From the NCBI GenBank assembly GCA_002347365.1, contig DDWT01000025.1:42723-106722 (forward strand): a stretch of DNA of 64,000 nt, given 5' to 3'. The DNA comes from Actinobacteria bacterium UBA2279 (GTDB lineage Bacteria; Actinomycetota; Coriobacteriia; Anaerosomatales; Anaerosomataceae). Position 1 is the first letter of the stretch. The number at the start of each line of letters is the position of its first letter. A model generated the notes under the pieces. That model ran no database searches and was not told where the DNA came from. It saw nothing but the letters and a program-made list of their open reading frames with translations. A program made the translations under genes and the position numbers. Of this stretch, positions 25,375-33,365 are shown piece after piece.

Positions 25375-26486
25375 TGTCTGAACAGGCTCCAGTCACCGTA
25401 AGGGAACTGGTCGCTGGCCTCGACCGGCTGTTCCCGTTTCAGTGGGCAGAACCGTGGGATCGCGTGGGACTTGTCGCGGGGGATCCGGACAGGCCGCTGC
25501 GGTCGGTGCTCGTCACGCTTGATGCTGACCGTTCGGCCGTACGTCGTGCGGTCCAGGGAGGACACGACCTGCTGTTGACGCATCATCCGGCCTTGTTGGA
25601 CGTGTCGTTGCCGCTGCTTCCGACCGGTTCGGAAGCTACACTCTTCGATGCTCTTTCCGCGGGCATCTCTCTTGTCTGTTGTCACACCAACCTTGATCGT
25701 GCGCCCTCGGGAGCCGATGCGCTGCCGCGACTCCTTGGATTGCACGTTCTCGAGCCCCTTGAGGCCGCTGTGGAGCCCGTGAGCATGATCACGACATTCG
25801 CTCCCACCGCGGCGGCTTCTGGCATCAGAGAGGCTCTCGCGGCCGCTGGCGCGGGACGTATCGGTATGTATTCGAAGTGTGCCTTCGAAAGTCCGGGGAC
25901 GGGTTTCTTCGAGGCGAACGAGGGGAGCGTGCCCACCCCCGGTCCGCTTGATGTCAACCAGGTCTCCGAAGTGCGCCTGGAAGCGGTCGTGGCTTCGGGC
26001 TCTGCCGGGAGAGTGGTCGCCGCTCTGCGAGCTGCGCACCCATACCATGAACCCGTGATCACTGTGGTTGATGGCGGTCTGTCCAGAGGTGTTGCCCGGC
26101 TCGGGAGGCTCTGCGAAGTCCCGGAGCCCATGTCACTTCGAACCTTCGCGGCGGAGTGTGCCTCGGCGTTGAACGTGGACGCGCGCGTCTGGGGCGATCC
26201 GGAGACGATGATACGGCTGATCGCCGTGGGCAACGGATCTGCAGGCTCCCTGATTGACAGGGCCATCGCATCGGGCGCCGATGTCCTTCTTGCCGGCGAG
26301 GTGCGGTATCATGACGCACGTGCTGCGCTCGATGCCGGGTTGGCGGTCGTAGAAGCCGGGCACGACGCGACCGAATGGCCGCTTGTGCACGTCCTTGCGG
26401 ATGCTGCCCGAGAGATCTTGACCGAGCACACACGTGTGAGTGAAGAAGCACCTGCCGTCGGCTGGTGGACGACTGAGAGGCGCTGA
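25374..26486 (+). CDS. Nif3-like dinuclear metal centre hexameric protein
   Basis: The 370-residue protein belongs to the Nif3/YqfO (DUF34) family. Visible motifs are AEPWDRVGLVAGD, LLLTHHPALL with metal-binding histidines, VCCHTNLDRAPSGAD, and at the C terminus GHDATEWPLV with further ligands. Between about residues 130 and 230 there is the inserted domain typical of the longer YqfO-type members. The family's molecular function is still unsettled, although annotation as GTP cyclohydrolase I type 2 is widespread. ATG 25374 is preferred over GTG 25371. Confidence 0.9.
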   Translation: MSEQAPVTVRELVAGLDRLFPFQWAEPWDRVGLVAGDPDRPLRSVLVTLDADRSAVRRAVQGGHDLLLTHHPALLDVSLPLLPTGSEATLFDALSAGISLVCCHTNLDRAPSGADALPRLLGLHVLEPLEAAVEPVSMITTFAPTAAASGIREALAAAGAGRIGMYSKCAFESPGTGFFEANEGSVPTPGPLDVNQVSEVRLEAVVASGSAGRVVAALRAAHPYHEPVITVVDGGLSRGVARLGRLCEVPEPMSLRTFAAECASALNVDARVWGDPETMIRLIAVGNGSAGSLIDRAIASGADVLLAGEVRYHDARAALDAGLAVVEAGHDATEWPLVHVLADAAREILTEHTRVSEEAPAVGWWTTERR

Positions 26487-26489
26487 CAT

Positions 26490-27218
26490 ATGGACCCTGC
26501 ACGTGGATTGCTGTCCCTCTCCGAGCAAGATCTTGGTATCGTCCGCGCCGAGAAGCGACTCGACGAGATTCCGGAGAAGCGGGCGATACTCGAGTTGCGT
26601 AAGCGCATACGCGAATTCGAAGCAGTCAGGGCGAAGGCCGAGGCATATGTGAACGAGGCCCGGCACGCAGTGAAACGCGATGAGGACGAGGCCGCCGGGC
26701 TGGACGCCAAGATAGAGAGCGAGCAGGCCAAGATACTCTCCGGCAGCATCACCAATCCCAAAGAGCTGCAGAATCTCACGCGCGAGCTTGACGCCCTGAA
26801 ACGCCGGAAGGACAAACTCGACAACACCACGATCAGCGTCATGGAGAAGGTCGAGACGGGCGAGGGGCAAGTGGCCAGGATCGATGAAGCGATCGGACTG
26901 GCACACAGCAAGGAGGAACAGCTGATCGCTGCGTTCCAGGAGAAGGGTGGCACCCTTCAGCGCGAGATCGCGTCCATGAAGGCCAAGCGTGATGCGCTAT
27001 CGGCCGCCCTGCCGGCGGAACTGGTCGCGCGATACGAGCAGCAGCGCACGACCAAGCATGGAATCGGAGTCGGGATGCTGCAGGGAGATACGTGCAGCGC
27101 GTGTCGCGTGCAGCTTCCTTCAGAGCGCACACAGGCGCTCGAGGCCGGGCCCGACATCGGAGTATGCCCCAACTGCAAGCGCCTGCTGATCGTACGAACC
27201 GGCGAGGCCCACGAATGA
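26490..27218 (+). CDS. C4-type zinc ribbon coiled-coil protein
   Basis: The 242-residue protein has a long N-terminal region rich in Glu, Lys, Arg and Leu that is almost certainly a coiled-coil hairpin (about residues 10-170), then a four-cysteine zinc ribbon (CSACRVQLP and GVCPNCKRLLIV). This matches the zf-RING_7/CT398-like family often encoded between a Nif3-like gene and RNase HI, as here. Chlamydial CT398 has been linked to sigma-54 and type III secretion, but no such system is visible, so no specific function is assigned. It overlaps rnhA by 4 bp. Confidence 0.88.
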   Translation: MDPARGLLSLSEQDLGIVRAEKRLDEIPEKRAILELRKRIREFEAVRAKAEAYVNEARHAVKRDEDEAAGLDAKIESEQAKILSGSITNPKELQNLTRELDALKRRKDKLDNTTISVMEKVETGEGQVARIDEAIGLAHSKEEQLIAAFQEKGGTLQREIASMKAKRDALSAALPAELVARYEQQRTTKHGIGVGMLQGDTCSACRVQLPSERTQALEAGPDIGVCPNCKRLLIVRTGEAHE

Positions 27219-27679
27219 GCGGTGCATTCACACTGCACACTGATGGTGGCGCGCGCGGCAATCCGGGACCGGCGGGTGCGGGTATCGTACTGAGAGATCC
27301 CGACGGTACAGTCGTGTGTGAGGGCGGTCGATACCTCGGCGAAGTGACGAACAACGTAGCCGAGTACGAAGCGCTGATCTGGGGTCTGGAGTCTGCAGTC
27401 TCACACGGCGCCCGCACGTTGGTGGTAAAGGCCGACAGTGAACTTGTGGTCAAACAGATGAAGGGGCAGTATCGGGTCAAGCATCCGGGCCTGAGGCCGC
27501 TCTATGAGCGTGCGCGGTCTGCTGTTGCTCAGCTCACGTCCGTGGAGTTCGTCCATGTACGACGCGAGAACAACAAGGACGCCGATGCTCTGGCCAACGA
27601 GGCCATGGATACACGCAGCGTGGTTGGCAATGCCGTCTGGCCGGCCTGTGATGGTGGCCAGGGGACTCTCTTCGGCTAG
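27215..27679 (+). CDS. rnhA: Ribonuclease HI family protein
   Basis: This RNase H-fold nuclease should cleave RNA in RNA-DNA hybrids. From ATG 27215 (ATGA overlap with the zinc ribbon gene) the 154-residue protein shows the four acidic catalytic positions in HTDGGARGNPG, NNVAEYEAL, VKADSELVVKQ and NKDADALANEA. An in-frame upstream ATG lies inside the previous gene in another frame and is not used. Proteins of this compact type lack the basic handle of E. coli RNase HI. Confidence 0.94.
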   Translation: MSGAFTLHTDGGARGNPGPAGAGIVLRDPDGTVVCEGGRYLGEVTNNVAEYEALIWGLESAVSHGARTLVVKADSELVVKQMKGQYRVKHPGLRPLYERARSAVAQLTSVEFVHVRRENNKDADALANEAMDTRSVVGNAVWPACDGGQGTLFG

Positions 27680-27693
27680 AAGGGGTCGCACAG

Positions 27694-28059
27694 ATGTATG
27701 AACTTACGGTCAAGGGACACTTCGATGCGGCACACGCCTTGCGAGACTATCCGGGAGAGTGCCGCAACTTGCACGGCCACACATGGGATGTGGAAGTCAC
27801 TGTCGTCGGCGAGCGGCTCGACTCGATCGAGATCGTGTATGACTTCAAGCAGCTCAAGGCGGATCTTGCGGTCGTTCTGGACGCGTACGACCATGCCTAC
27901 CTCAACGAGGTTGCACCGTTCGACGTACTCAGCCCCACCGCAGAGAACCTCGCACGGGTCATCTGCGAGAGTCTGGTGTCGGTCGTCGGTGAGCAGGTGA
28001 CGGTCAAAGAGGTCGCGGTCTGGGAGTCTCCTGTCGCGCGGATCACGTACCGTCCGTGA
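27694..28059 (+). CDS. queD: 6-carboxytetrahydropterin synthase QueD
   Basis: QueD converts dihydroneopterin triphosphate to 6-carboxytetrahydropterin on the path to queuosine and other deazapurines. The 121-residue protein has the zinc-binding histidines in GHFDAAHAL and NLHGHTWDV, and the catalytic cysteine in PGECRNLHGH. No other queC, queE or queF gene is in the window. It follows AGAAGGGG with good spacing and is the last gene of this operon before the noncoding region. Confidence 0.93.
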   Translation: MYELTVKGHFDAAHALRDYPGECRNLHGHTWDVEVTVVGERLDSIEIVYDFKQLKADLAVVLDAYDHAYLNEVAPFDVLSPTAENLARVICESLVSVVGEQVTVKEVAVWESPVARITYRP

Positions 28060-28086
28060 TCCAGGCGGGGAGTGGATCCCGGAATA

Positions 28087-28112
28087 CACAAAAGCGGCCG
28101 CCAGGCCGCTCT
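28087..28112. terminator. Terminator shared by queD and the first noncoding RNA
   Basis: AAAAGCGGCC and GGCCGCTCTT form an 8-bp GC stem with a 4-nt loop. On the plus strand it lies about 30 bp after queD. On the minus strand the stem is followed by TTTTGTG, a better termination signal, and sits 20-45 nt beyond the 3' end of the 28133-28301 RNA. Confidence 0.7.
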
Positions 28113-28132
28113 TCTCACTCAGAATATGAGTT

Positions 28133-28301
28133 GTCCCGAGAAACCTCGCCTCACGAGATCCCTACTCCGCAACTTCCCGTTTCACACTCTTGAGAACCTC
28201 ACCGAATCGGCCTGCTTGCGCTGAACCTTCTCGCTGAGACCCTCGCGAGCAGCTACTGGTACGCTGCCTTTCGAGGTCCGTTCGGTCCGACTTCTCGGGA
28301 C
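28133..28301 (-). ncRNA. Unassigned structured noncoding RNA, copy 1
   Basis: This 169-nt element is read right to left. Its ends are perfectly complementary over 10 bp (GTCCCGAGAA with TTCTCGGGAC), with a second closing helix (ACCTCG with CGAGGT). Inside are a hairpin GGCAGC/GCTGCT, a UCUC/GAGA hairpin and a long-range helix CUCGCGAG/CUCGUGAG. A promoter with TTGACC-17-TAGAGT lies directly upstream and a GC hairpin with TTTT lies downstream. A second copy lies 592 bp away. No open frame is preserved between copies. It does not match tRNA, tmRNA, SRP RNA or RNase P RNA that I can recognise; a divergent 6S-like RNA is one possibility. Confidence 0.75.
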
Positions 28302-28321
28302 GCCTATGACTCTACGACACC
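28133..28321 (-). repeat. Direct repeat unit 1 (RNA element plus -10 region)
   Basis: This is one of two copies; the other is 28725-28913. Within the 169-nt RNA part I count about 22 differences by hand, that is roughly 87% identity with no net length change. The next 20 bp, including TAGAGT, are identical. Confidence 0.95.
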
Positions 28322-28337
28322 ACGATCGCCCGGTCAA
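28309..28337 (-). promoter_or_regulatory. Sigma-70-type promoter of noncoding RNA copy 1
   Basis: On the minus strand TTGACC (28332-28337) and TAGAGT (28309-28314) are 17 bp apart. The predicted start is about 28302, right at the 5' end of the 169-nt element. The same hexamers and spacing recur at copy 2 although the spacer and upstream sequences largely differ. Confidence 0.8.
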
Positions 28338-28724
28338 TATGGTTTCAGCATTTTGTTCCAAGAGATGCCCAACGGTATCCGTGAGGCCCTGCACGGTATG
28401 ATAGGGCGGCGCGACGGTAGCGCGGGGCGAAGCAGCTATTGGGAATCGTGCGCTCAGCGCCGTCTGTCGAACATAGGTTTGGAGTCTACCGCGAGCCATC
28501 GGCCAGTATCGCAATACCCGCCGTCCCACGACAGCCCGCAGGTCCACATCCGGGTGAAGAAGGTGTATCCGCTGACGCGGTGTGCCCGGACGTGAACGGC
28601 GCGATCATCGGTGGTGGCGATCAGGAGACCAGGGGCGGCTGGCGAGCGTCCGGCAATCCGGAGGTGATGCTCGAAGTCCATGTAAAACATGGTCTGAGCA
28701 GGGGAGATGTCAGAGCATAGAGAT
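28338..28724. other. Spacer between the two noncoding RNA copies
   Basis: No gene is supported here. Short open frames exist on both strands; the longest, on the minus strand at 28454-28690 (78 codons), has no ribosome-binding site. A small CCATG/CATGG hairpin lies about 35 nt beyond the 3' end of copy 2, but no clear terminator is visible for that copy. Confidence 0.5.
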
Positions 28725-28893
28725 GTCCCGAGAAACCTCGCCTGCGAGAATCCCTACTCCGCAGCTTCCCGTTTCACACTCTCAAGAACCCCAGCGATCC
28801 AGCCCGCTTGCGCTAAACCTTCTCACTGAGACCCTCTCGAGCAGCTACTGGTACGCTACTTTTCGAGGTTCGCTCGGTCCGACTTCTCGGGAC
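28725..28893 (-). ncRNA. Unassigned structured noncoding RNA, copy 2
   Basis: This is a paralogue of the element at 28133-28301 with the same 169-nt length. The 10-bp closing helix is unchanged. Differences fall so that helices survive: the hairpin becomes AGUAGC/GCUGCU, G-U next to the second closing helix becomes A-U, and the long-range helix becomes CGAGAG/UUCUCG with a C-G to A-U exchange. The block GUGUGAAACGGGAAG to AGUAGGGAU near the 3' side has one change in about 30 nt, suggesting a conserved functional single-stranded region. It has its own promoter upstream. Confidence 0.75.
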
Positions 28894-28913
28894 GCCTATG
28901 ACTCTACGACACC
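28725..28913 (-). repeat. Direct repeat unit 2 (RNA element plus -10 region)
   Basis: This is the second copy of the repeat at 28133-28321, offset by 592 bp in the same orientation. Similarity stops just upstream of the -10 region, except that the -35 hexamer is again identical. Confidence 0.95.
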
Positions 28914-28929
28914 TGGGAATCAGGGTCAA
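28901..28929 (-). promoter_or_regulatory. Sigma-70-type promoter of noncoding RNA copy 2
   Basis: On the minus strand TTGACC (28924-28929) and TAGAGT (28901-28906) are 17 bp apart, placing transcription start near 28894. Confidence 0.8.
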
Positions 28930-29155
28930 CAGGATTTCCGCGAATTCTTCGGAAAGGTGCCGCAAGGACGTATCGGCCTGCCGAACGGTAGGTATGGGCT
29001 GCCCGCAGGCACAAGGCGCGCGGCTACGACGACGAAATGCATGGTGCTATCGTGACGAATCCTGGAGACTTGTGTTGGCGACTTCAGAGCTTTAGCATCG
29101 ACTAACGGGTGATCTCCGTGTATTGGACGCGACGATGTAGACGTGGAGGTGCCGG
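28930..29155 (+). other. Leader region of the DtxR-feoB genes
   Basis: I see no gene, known riboswitch or clear iron-box palindrome in these 226 bp. GTGGAGGTG precedes the next start codon. Confidence 0.4.
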
Positions 29156-29842
29156 ATGCCCAGTGCGACGCTAGAAGAGTACCTTGAGACGATCTACAAA
29201 CTGGCCGAGCGAGGTGAAGTCCGTCCGGCTCATCTGGCCGAGGCGATGGGAGTGTCGGGACCCACGGTAACGGCGACTCTGAAACGGCTTCAGGCGAAGG
29301 GGCTTATCACTCGACCGGACAACGGTGTCGCCCTCACGGCGATGGGTGCGTCAGAAGCGATCAGCATCGTTCGACGACATCGGCTGGCGGAACGCTTCCT
29401 CGTAGACGCTCTCGGACTGCCATGGGATGAAGTGCACGAGGAAGCATGCCGACTCGAGCACGCACTGTCACCGAAAGTGCAGACGGCCCTGGAGGTGTTC
29501 CTCGAGAACCCCTCGTTCTGCCCCCACGGGCACCCCATTCCTAGCAGCGACGGGATCGTGGCGCCCGTCGGTGGCGAACCGCTGTGTGATTTCGCTGCTG
29601 ACTCACGCGTAGAGATCCTGCGCGTCGAAGACGAGGACGATAGTCTGCTGTCATACCTGGCGAGCCTTGGCATGTATCCCGGAACAGAGGTCTCCGTGTG
29701 CGACGTGGCGCCCTTCAAGGGTCCATTGATGATCGAAGTGGGACAGTCCAGATACGCTCTCGGGCGTGATATCGCATCGAAGATCGTCGTGACTCCGGTC
29801 GTCGGTCCGGCGAAGAGATCCAAGCGGGACAGCACCAAGTGA
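29156..29842 (+). CDS. DtxR/IdeR-family metal-dependent transcriptional regulator
   Basis: The 228-residue protein has an N-terminal winged helix (about 1-70, LAEAMGVSGPTVTATLKRL), a dimerisation/metal domain, and a C-terminal FeoA-like SH3 domain (about 145-220). Metal ligands typical of iron-type members are visible: H94, C98, E101 and H102, matching the DtxR H98-C102-E105-H106 pattern, plus C122-P-H124-G-H126. It overlaps feoB by GTGA, so it probably senses ferrous iron and regulates its own operon. The start ATG 29156 follows GTGGAGGTG. Confidence 0.92.
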   Translation: MPSATLEEYLETIYKLAERGEVRPAHLAEAMGVSGPTVTATLKRLQAKGLITRPDNGVALTAMGASEAISIVRRHRLAERFLVDALGLPWDEVHEEACRLEHALSPKVQTALEVFLENPSFCPHGHPIPSSDGIVAPVGGEPLCDFAADSRVEILRVEDEDDSLLSYLASLGMYPGTEVSVCDVAPFKGPLMIEVGQSRYALGRDIASKIVVTPVVGPAKRSKRDSTK

Positions 29843-31857
29843 CAGCTGCTGAGGCCGATCCCCGGAACTCCGCGCGTCTCGTAAGACCTCACGACGCGGA
29901 CTGCGTTGTGGCTCTGCTCGGCAATCCCAACGTGGGCAAGTCCACGCTCATGAACCTTCTGACGGGCCTCGGCGTGTCGACTGCGCACTATCCCGGAACG
30001 ACCAGGGAGGTCCGATTCGCGCTTACCACGTTCGGCCGGGAGACGTTCACCGTAGCTGACTTGCCCGGTGCCTACTCGCTGTATACGACGAACGAGGAGA
30101 GCTGGGTATCTCGGCGCGCCCTGCTCGATGTGCGCCCGGATGCGGTGACCTTGGTCGCAGATGCCGGTAACCTCGCAAGGAATCTGGGGCTTGTTCTCGA
30201 GGTACTGGATCTGGGGATTCCGTGCGTCGTCGCCGTGAACCTTGCCGACGAAGCCGGCCGCGCGGGCATCGTCATCGATACCGACACGCTTTCCGTGCGA
30301 TTGGGAGTCCCGGTCATCGAGACGGTCGCGACCCAGGGACTCGGCATCAATGATCTCGTCGCGGCGGCGCTGCGGGTTAGCGCTGGTGTGCGGCCACCTG
30401 CACCACGGTACTCGGCATCTGTCGAGTCGGCGATCCATACGGTGGCCGCCAGAGCAAGCGCGATAGAGGAGCGTCCCTACGGATTGAGCCCAAGAGCGCT
30501 TGCATTCCAACTCCTGGCGGCTGCGGAGGATTTCACGGTCTTCTTCGAACCCGGCGATCCGGGTGCATCACTTGTCGCAGAGGCTGAGTCGATCAGGAAC
30601 CGCATACACAGTGATCACGGAGAGAGCGCTCACGTGTGGCTATCTCGCGAGCGCGGGGCACGTGCCGAGGATCTCGCACGCGAGGTCATCTCGAAGTCCG
30701 AGCGTCCTTCCAGGCGCAGTGGCTGGACCATCGCCACATCCGCGTGGACGGGTTTTCCGCTTCTTCTTGGAGTGCTCGCCGCGGTGTTTCTGTTCCTGTT
30801 CTTCATCGGCGATCTGTTGGCAAGCGGGTTCTCCTCGATGTGGTCGAGCTTCGTCTCGCCGGTGATAACGTCATTCGTCACCGGCCTTCTCGGCCAGGGG
30901 AGTCTTGCCCGGACCCTACTCTGGGGATTCGACACGGGTATCCAGGCGTCCCTTGCCATCGGCCTGCCCTACATCCTGACGTTCTATGTGATCCTCGGCT
31001 TTCTGGAAGACACCGGCTATCTCAATGCCGTTGCTTTCCTCGCGGACCGTGCTATGCATCGAATCGGACTGCATGGACATGCCCTGATCCCCCTTGTAGC
31101 GGCCGCCGGGTGCAGTGTCCCGGCCGTGCTTGCGGTTCGGTCGCTGCCTGATCGACGGGAACGACTGATCGCATCCACACTGGTTGCTATGGTTCCTTGC
31201 AGTGCGCGAACTGCGGTGGTGCTTGGCGCAGTCGGCCACTTCATCGGCATCGGGCCCGCAGTCGGGGTGCTTTCCGTTGTATTCGTCCTGTGGGTCCTCA
31301 CTGGTCTGGGCCTTAACGCGATACTGCCGGGCCGGTCCGCAGGACTCGTGATGGAGGTCTTCCCGTTCAGGCGCCCTTCTCTTAGAGGGGTCCTCCGGAA
31401 AGCGTGGATCCAGTTCCGCGAGTTCCTGTTCGTTGCGACTCCCATTGTGATCGCAGGGAGTCTCGTACTTGGCGGACTCTACGAGACCGGGCTTCTTGTC
31501 CGACTGGCCGAACCGCTCGCACCGATAGTGGAAAACTGGCTCGGCCTGCCGGCGATAGCGGGATTGACTCTACTTATCGGCACCCTGCGCAAAGAGTTGG
31601 CGTTGCAGTTGCTTGTCGTGATGGCGGTCGCGGTCATGGGCGTTGCGGCCACCGATCTGACATCATTCATGACTCCGACGAACCTGTTCGTGTATGCGCT
31701 CGTCAACACACTGGCAGTGCCGTGTGTCTCTACTATCGCCGTTCTCTCCAGAGAGCATGGCTGGTGGCGAACCGCATGCATCGTGGGTTTCACGATCGTG
31801 CTTGGCGTTGTAGCGGGGGGCGTGTTCGCACATTTGCTTCCCGCGCTTGGCGCATAG
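29839..31857 (+). CDS. feoB: Ferrous iron transporter FeoB
   Basis: FeoB is a membrane Fe(II) importer with a cytoplasmic G domain. The GTG-started 672-residue protein shows G1 GNPNVGKSTLMN, G3 DLPGAYS and the G4-like NLADEA, then a helical linker and a membrane core with two Gate-like repeats, including LGFLEDTGYL and AAAGCSVPAVLA. Length is typical. The FeoA-like domain is on the upstream DtxR-type regulator, and no separate feoA gene is present. Confidence 0.96.
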   Translation: MTAAEADPRNSARLVRPHDADCVVALLGNPNVGKSTLMNLLTGLGVSTAHYPGTTREVRFALTTFGRETFTVADLPGAYSLYTTNEESWVSRRALLDVRPDAVTLVADAGNLARNLGLVLEVLDLGIPCVVAVNLADEAGRAGIVIDTDTLSVRLGVPVIETVATQGLGINDLVAAALRVSAGVRPPAPRYSASVESAIHTVAARASAIEERPYGLSPRALAFQLLAAAEDFTVFFEPGDPGASLVAEAESIRNRIHSDHGESAHVWLSRERGARAEDLAREVISKSERPSRRSGWTIATSAWTGFPLLLGVLAAVFLFLFFIGDLLASGFSSMWSSFVSPVITSFVTGLLGQGSLARTLLWGFDTGIQASLAIGLPYILTFYVILGFLEDTGYLNAVAFLADRAMHRIGLHGHALIPLVAAAGCSVPAVLAVRSLPDRRERLIASTLVAMVPCSARTAVVLGAVGHFIGIGPAVGVLSVVFVLWVLTGLGLNAILPGRSAGLVMEVFPFRRPSLRGVLRKAWIQFREFLFVATPIVIAGSLVLGGLYETGLLVRLAEPLAPIVENWLGLPAIAGLTLLIGTLRKELALQLLVVMAVAVMGVAATDLTSFMTPTNLFVYALVNTLAVPCVSTIAVLSREHGWWRTACIVGFTIVLGVVAGGVFAHLLPALGA

Positions 31858-31875
31858 AGGGATGGAAAGGGGACT

Positions 31876-33207
31876 ATGCACAGACGACTAGGGCTCGTTG
31901 GCACGTACGCTGTGCAGAGCCTCATCCTCACGATCATGATGGCAGTAGTCCTTAGCGTGGCGGTCTCTTGGCGCATGGATGCCGCCATCGTCGATGCATC
32001 AGGTCGTTCCGCCGCTCTTGCGGTCAACTCCTTGATCGCACACGAGCTCGAGATCACACCACTCGACCAGCTTCGCTCCGGGGAGGCGCTGGCTCGTTTC
32101 AATACCGACGTCCGGGACAACCTGTTCGCCAGTGGTATCGATACGATCAAGATATGGAATACGGACGCAACGCTGGTGTATTCATCTGACGGCGCCGACG
32201 TCGGCAGGTCGTTCCCTGAGGCCGCTGACATACGCGAAGCGCTCTCAGGTCAAACCGTATCGCAAGTCGTCCGGAAGCCGGATGCGGAGAACCGTGTCCA
32301 GTTCGAGCGCATCGGAACGCTCGTGGAGGTCTACTCGCCACTCTTCGTGGCGGGCGATGACGCGGCGATCGGCGTGTTCGAGATCTATCAGACATACGGG
32401 CCTGTGCAGGCTGCCATCAACGAGACACGGCTCGTGATATGGACGGTCGTCGTCGCGGGCGCATTTCTGCTCTACTTCACGCAGTTGCAGATCGTACGGC
32501 GAGCCGCAGCGCGTCTGAAGGCAGCCGAGAATGAAACGCGTTTCATGAACTCGCGACTTGAGGACTCCTTGCGGGACTTGGAGGAGCACTCGGTGGGTAC
32601 GCTGCAGGCGCTACTCTCGGCCGTTGATGCCAAGGACAGCTACACGGCCCGTCACTCCGTCAGTGTCACCGACTATGCTCTGGCGATCGGCCGGCGGCTT
32701 CAGCTCACGGCGGACGAGATGCTGCTGATCGAGCAGGCAGGACTGCTGCATGACATCGGAAAGATCGGTGTCCCCGAGAGCATTCTGCTCAAGCCATCGA
32801 AGTTGACGCCTGAGGAACGGGCGAGCATCGAGGAGCACAGCGACATCGGGGCTCGTATCCTGGAGTCCATACCATTCGTTCGAGACCTGATCCCTGTCGT
32901 TCGATATCACCACGAGTGGTGGGATGGTAGCGGCTACCCTGAAGGTCTTGCCGGGGAGCGGATCCCTCGTCTGGCGCGGGTACTAGCTGTCGCCGACGCG
33001 TTCGATGCGATGATGTCCGACCGCCCGTACCGGGTGGCGATGCACCTGAAGGACGCCAGGGAAGAACTACTGCATTGCCGAGGGCGGCAGTTCGATCCCG
33101 AATGTGCGGATGCACTGCTCGAGGCTCTTGACGCTGGGGAGCTCTGGGGAGTCGGAGCGCACGCATCCGGAACTCGTGACGAGCTCATCCCGCTGACGGT
33201 GACCTGA
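31876..33207 (+). CDS. Membrane-anchored HD-GYP domain protein (predicted cyclic-di-GMP phosphodiesterase)
   Basis: The 443-residue protein has an N-terminal membrane helix (about 10-32), an extracytoplasmic region of about 160 residues that could be a sensor, a second helix near residues 190-210, a short coiled segment, and a C-terminal HD-GYP domain. The domain has the metal motif HDIGKIG (H292) and the full HHEWWDGSGYPEGLAGE signature, so hydrolysis of c-di-GMP is likely. It starts 18 bp after feoB and may be co-transcribed. The signal it senses is unknown. Confidence 0.9.
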   Translation: MHRRLGLVGTYAVQSLILTIMMAVVLSVAVSWRMDAAIVDASGRSAALAVNSLIAHELEITPLDQLRSGEALARFNTDVRDNLFASGIDTIKIWNTDATLVYSSDGADVGRSFPEAADIREALSGQTVSQVVRKPDAENRVQFERIGTLVEVYSPLFVAGDDAAIGVFEIYQTYGPVQAAINETRLVIWTVVVAGAFLLYFTQLQIVRRAAARLKAAENETRFMNSRLEDSLRDLEEHSVGTLQALLSAVDAKDSYTARHSVSVTDYALAIGRRLQLTADEMLLIEQAGLLHDIGKIGVPESILLKPSKLTPEERASIEEHSDIGARILESIPFVRDLIPVVRYHHEWWDGSGYPEGLAGERIPRLARVLAVADAFDAMMSDRPYRVAMHLKDAREELLHCRGRQFDPECADALLEALDAGELWGVGAHASGTRDELIPLTVT

Positions 33208-33265
33208 CCCGTACTCATCGCGACAGATCCACATTCCGTATGACCGTCCGGGTGTCAGTGCTCTC

Positions 33266-33294
33266 TTGTATACCGAACATGTGTTCGATATACT
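33266..33294 (+). promoter_or_regulatory. LexA-regulated promoter with SOS box between -35 and -10
   Basis: TTGTAT (33266-33271) and TATACT (33289-33294) are 17 bp apart. The spacer holds CGAACATGTGTTCG (33274-33287), an exact match to the Gram-positive SOS box CGAAC-N4-GTTCG. LexA bound here would block RNA polymerase. The promoter drives DUF6504 and dnaE. Confidence 0.88.
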
Positions 33295-33300
33295 GAAAGC

Positions 33301-33339
33301 GCCGGGCGTGGACCCCTGAGAGCTCCTTCCGCGCCCGGC
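33301..33339 (+). other. 5'-UTR hairpin downstream of the SOS promoter
   Basis: GCCGGGCG (33301-33308) pairs with CGCCCGGC (33332-33339). It would form at the very start of the mRNA, just after the expected transcription start. A stabilising or regulatory role is a guess. Confidence 0.4.
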
Positions 33340-33365
33340 ATCTCACCCTCGGAAGGCTGTCTCCC

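Noticed and set aside
28133..28301. Assignment as 6S RNA, SRP RNA or group II intron fragment
   Set aside because: The SRP GGAA tetraloop core and intron domain V are absent, and the drawn fold has side hairpins not typical of 6S. Without a covariance search no family is assigned.
28454..28690. 78-codon open frame on the minus strand between the RNA copies
   Set aside because: It has no ribosome-binding site and no recognisable domain; an overlapping plus-strand frame of similar length exists. Kept only as a low-interest observation.
28133..28893. Repeat pair as a MITE or transposon ends
   Set aside because: The copies are direct, not inverted, relative to each other. Each has a promoter and pairing internal structure, and no target duplication is seen around them. 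Not fully excluded.
28582..29055. 157-codon plus-strand open frame through RNA copy 2
   Set aside because: The same frame in copy 1 is broken by a stop, the composition is Ser/Thr/Arg-rich like a shadow frame, and the promoter evidence points to the opposite strand.
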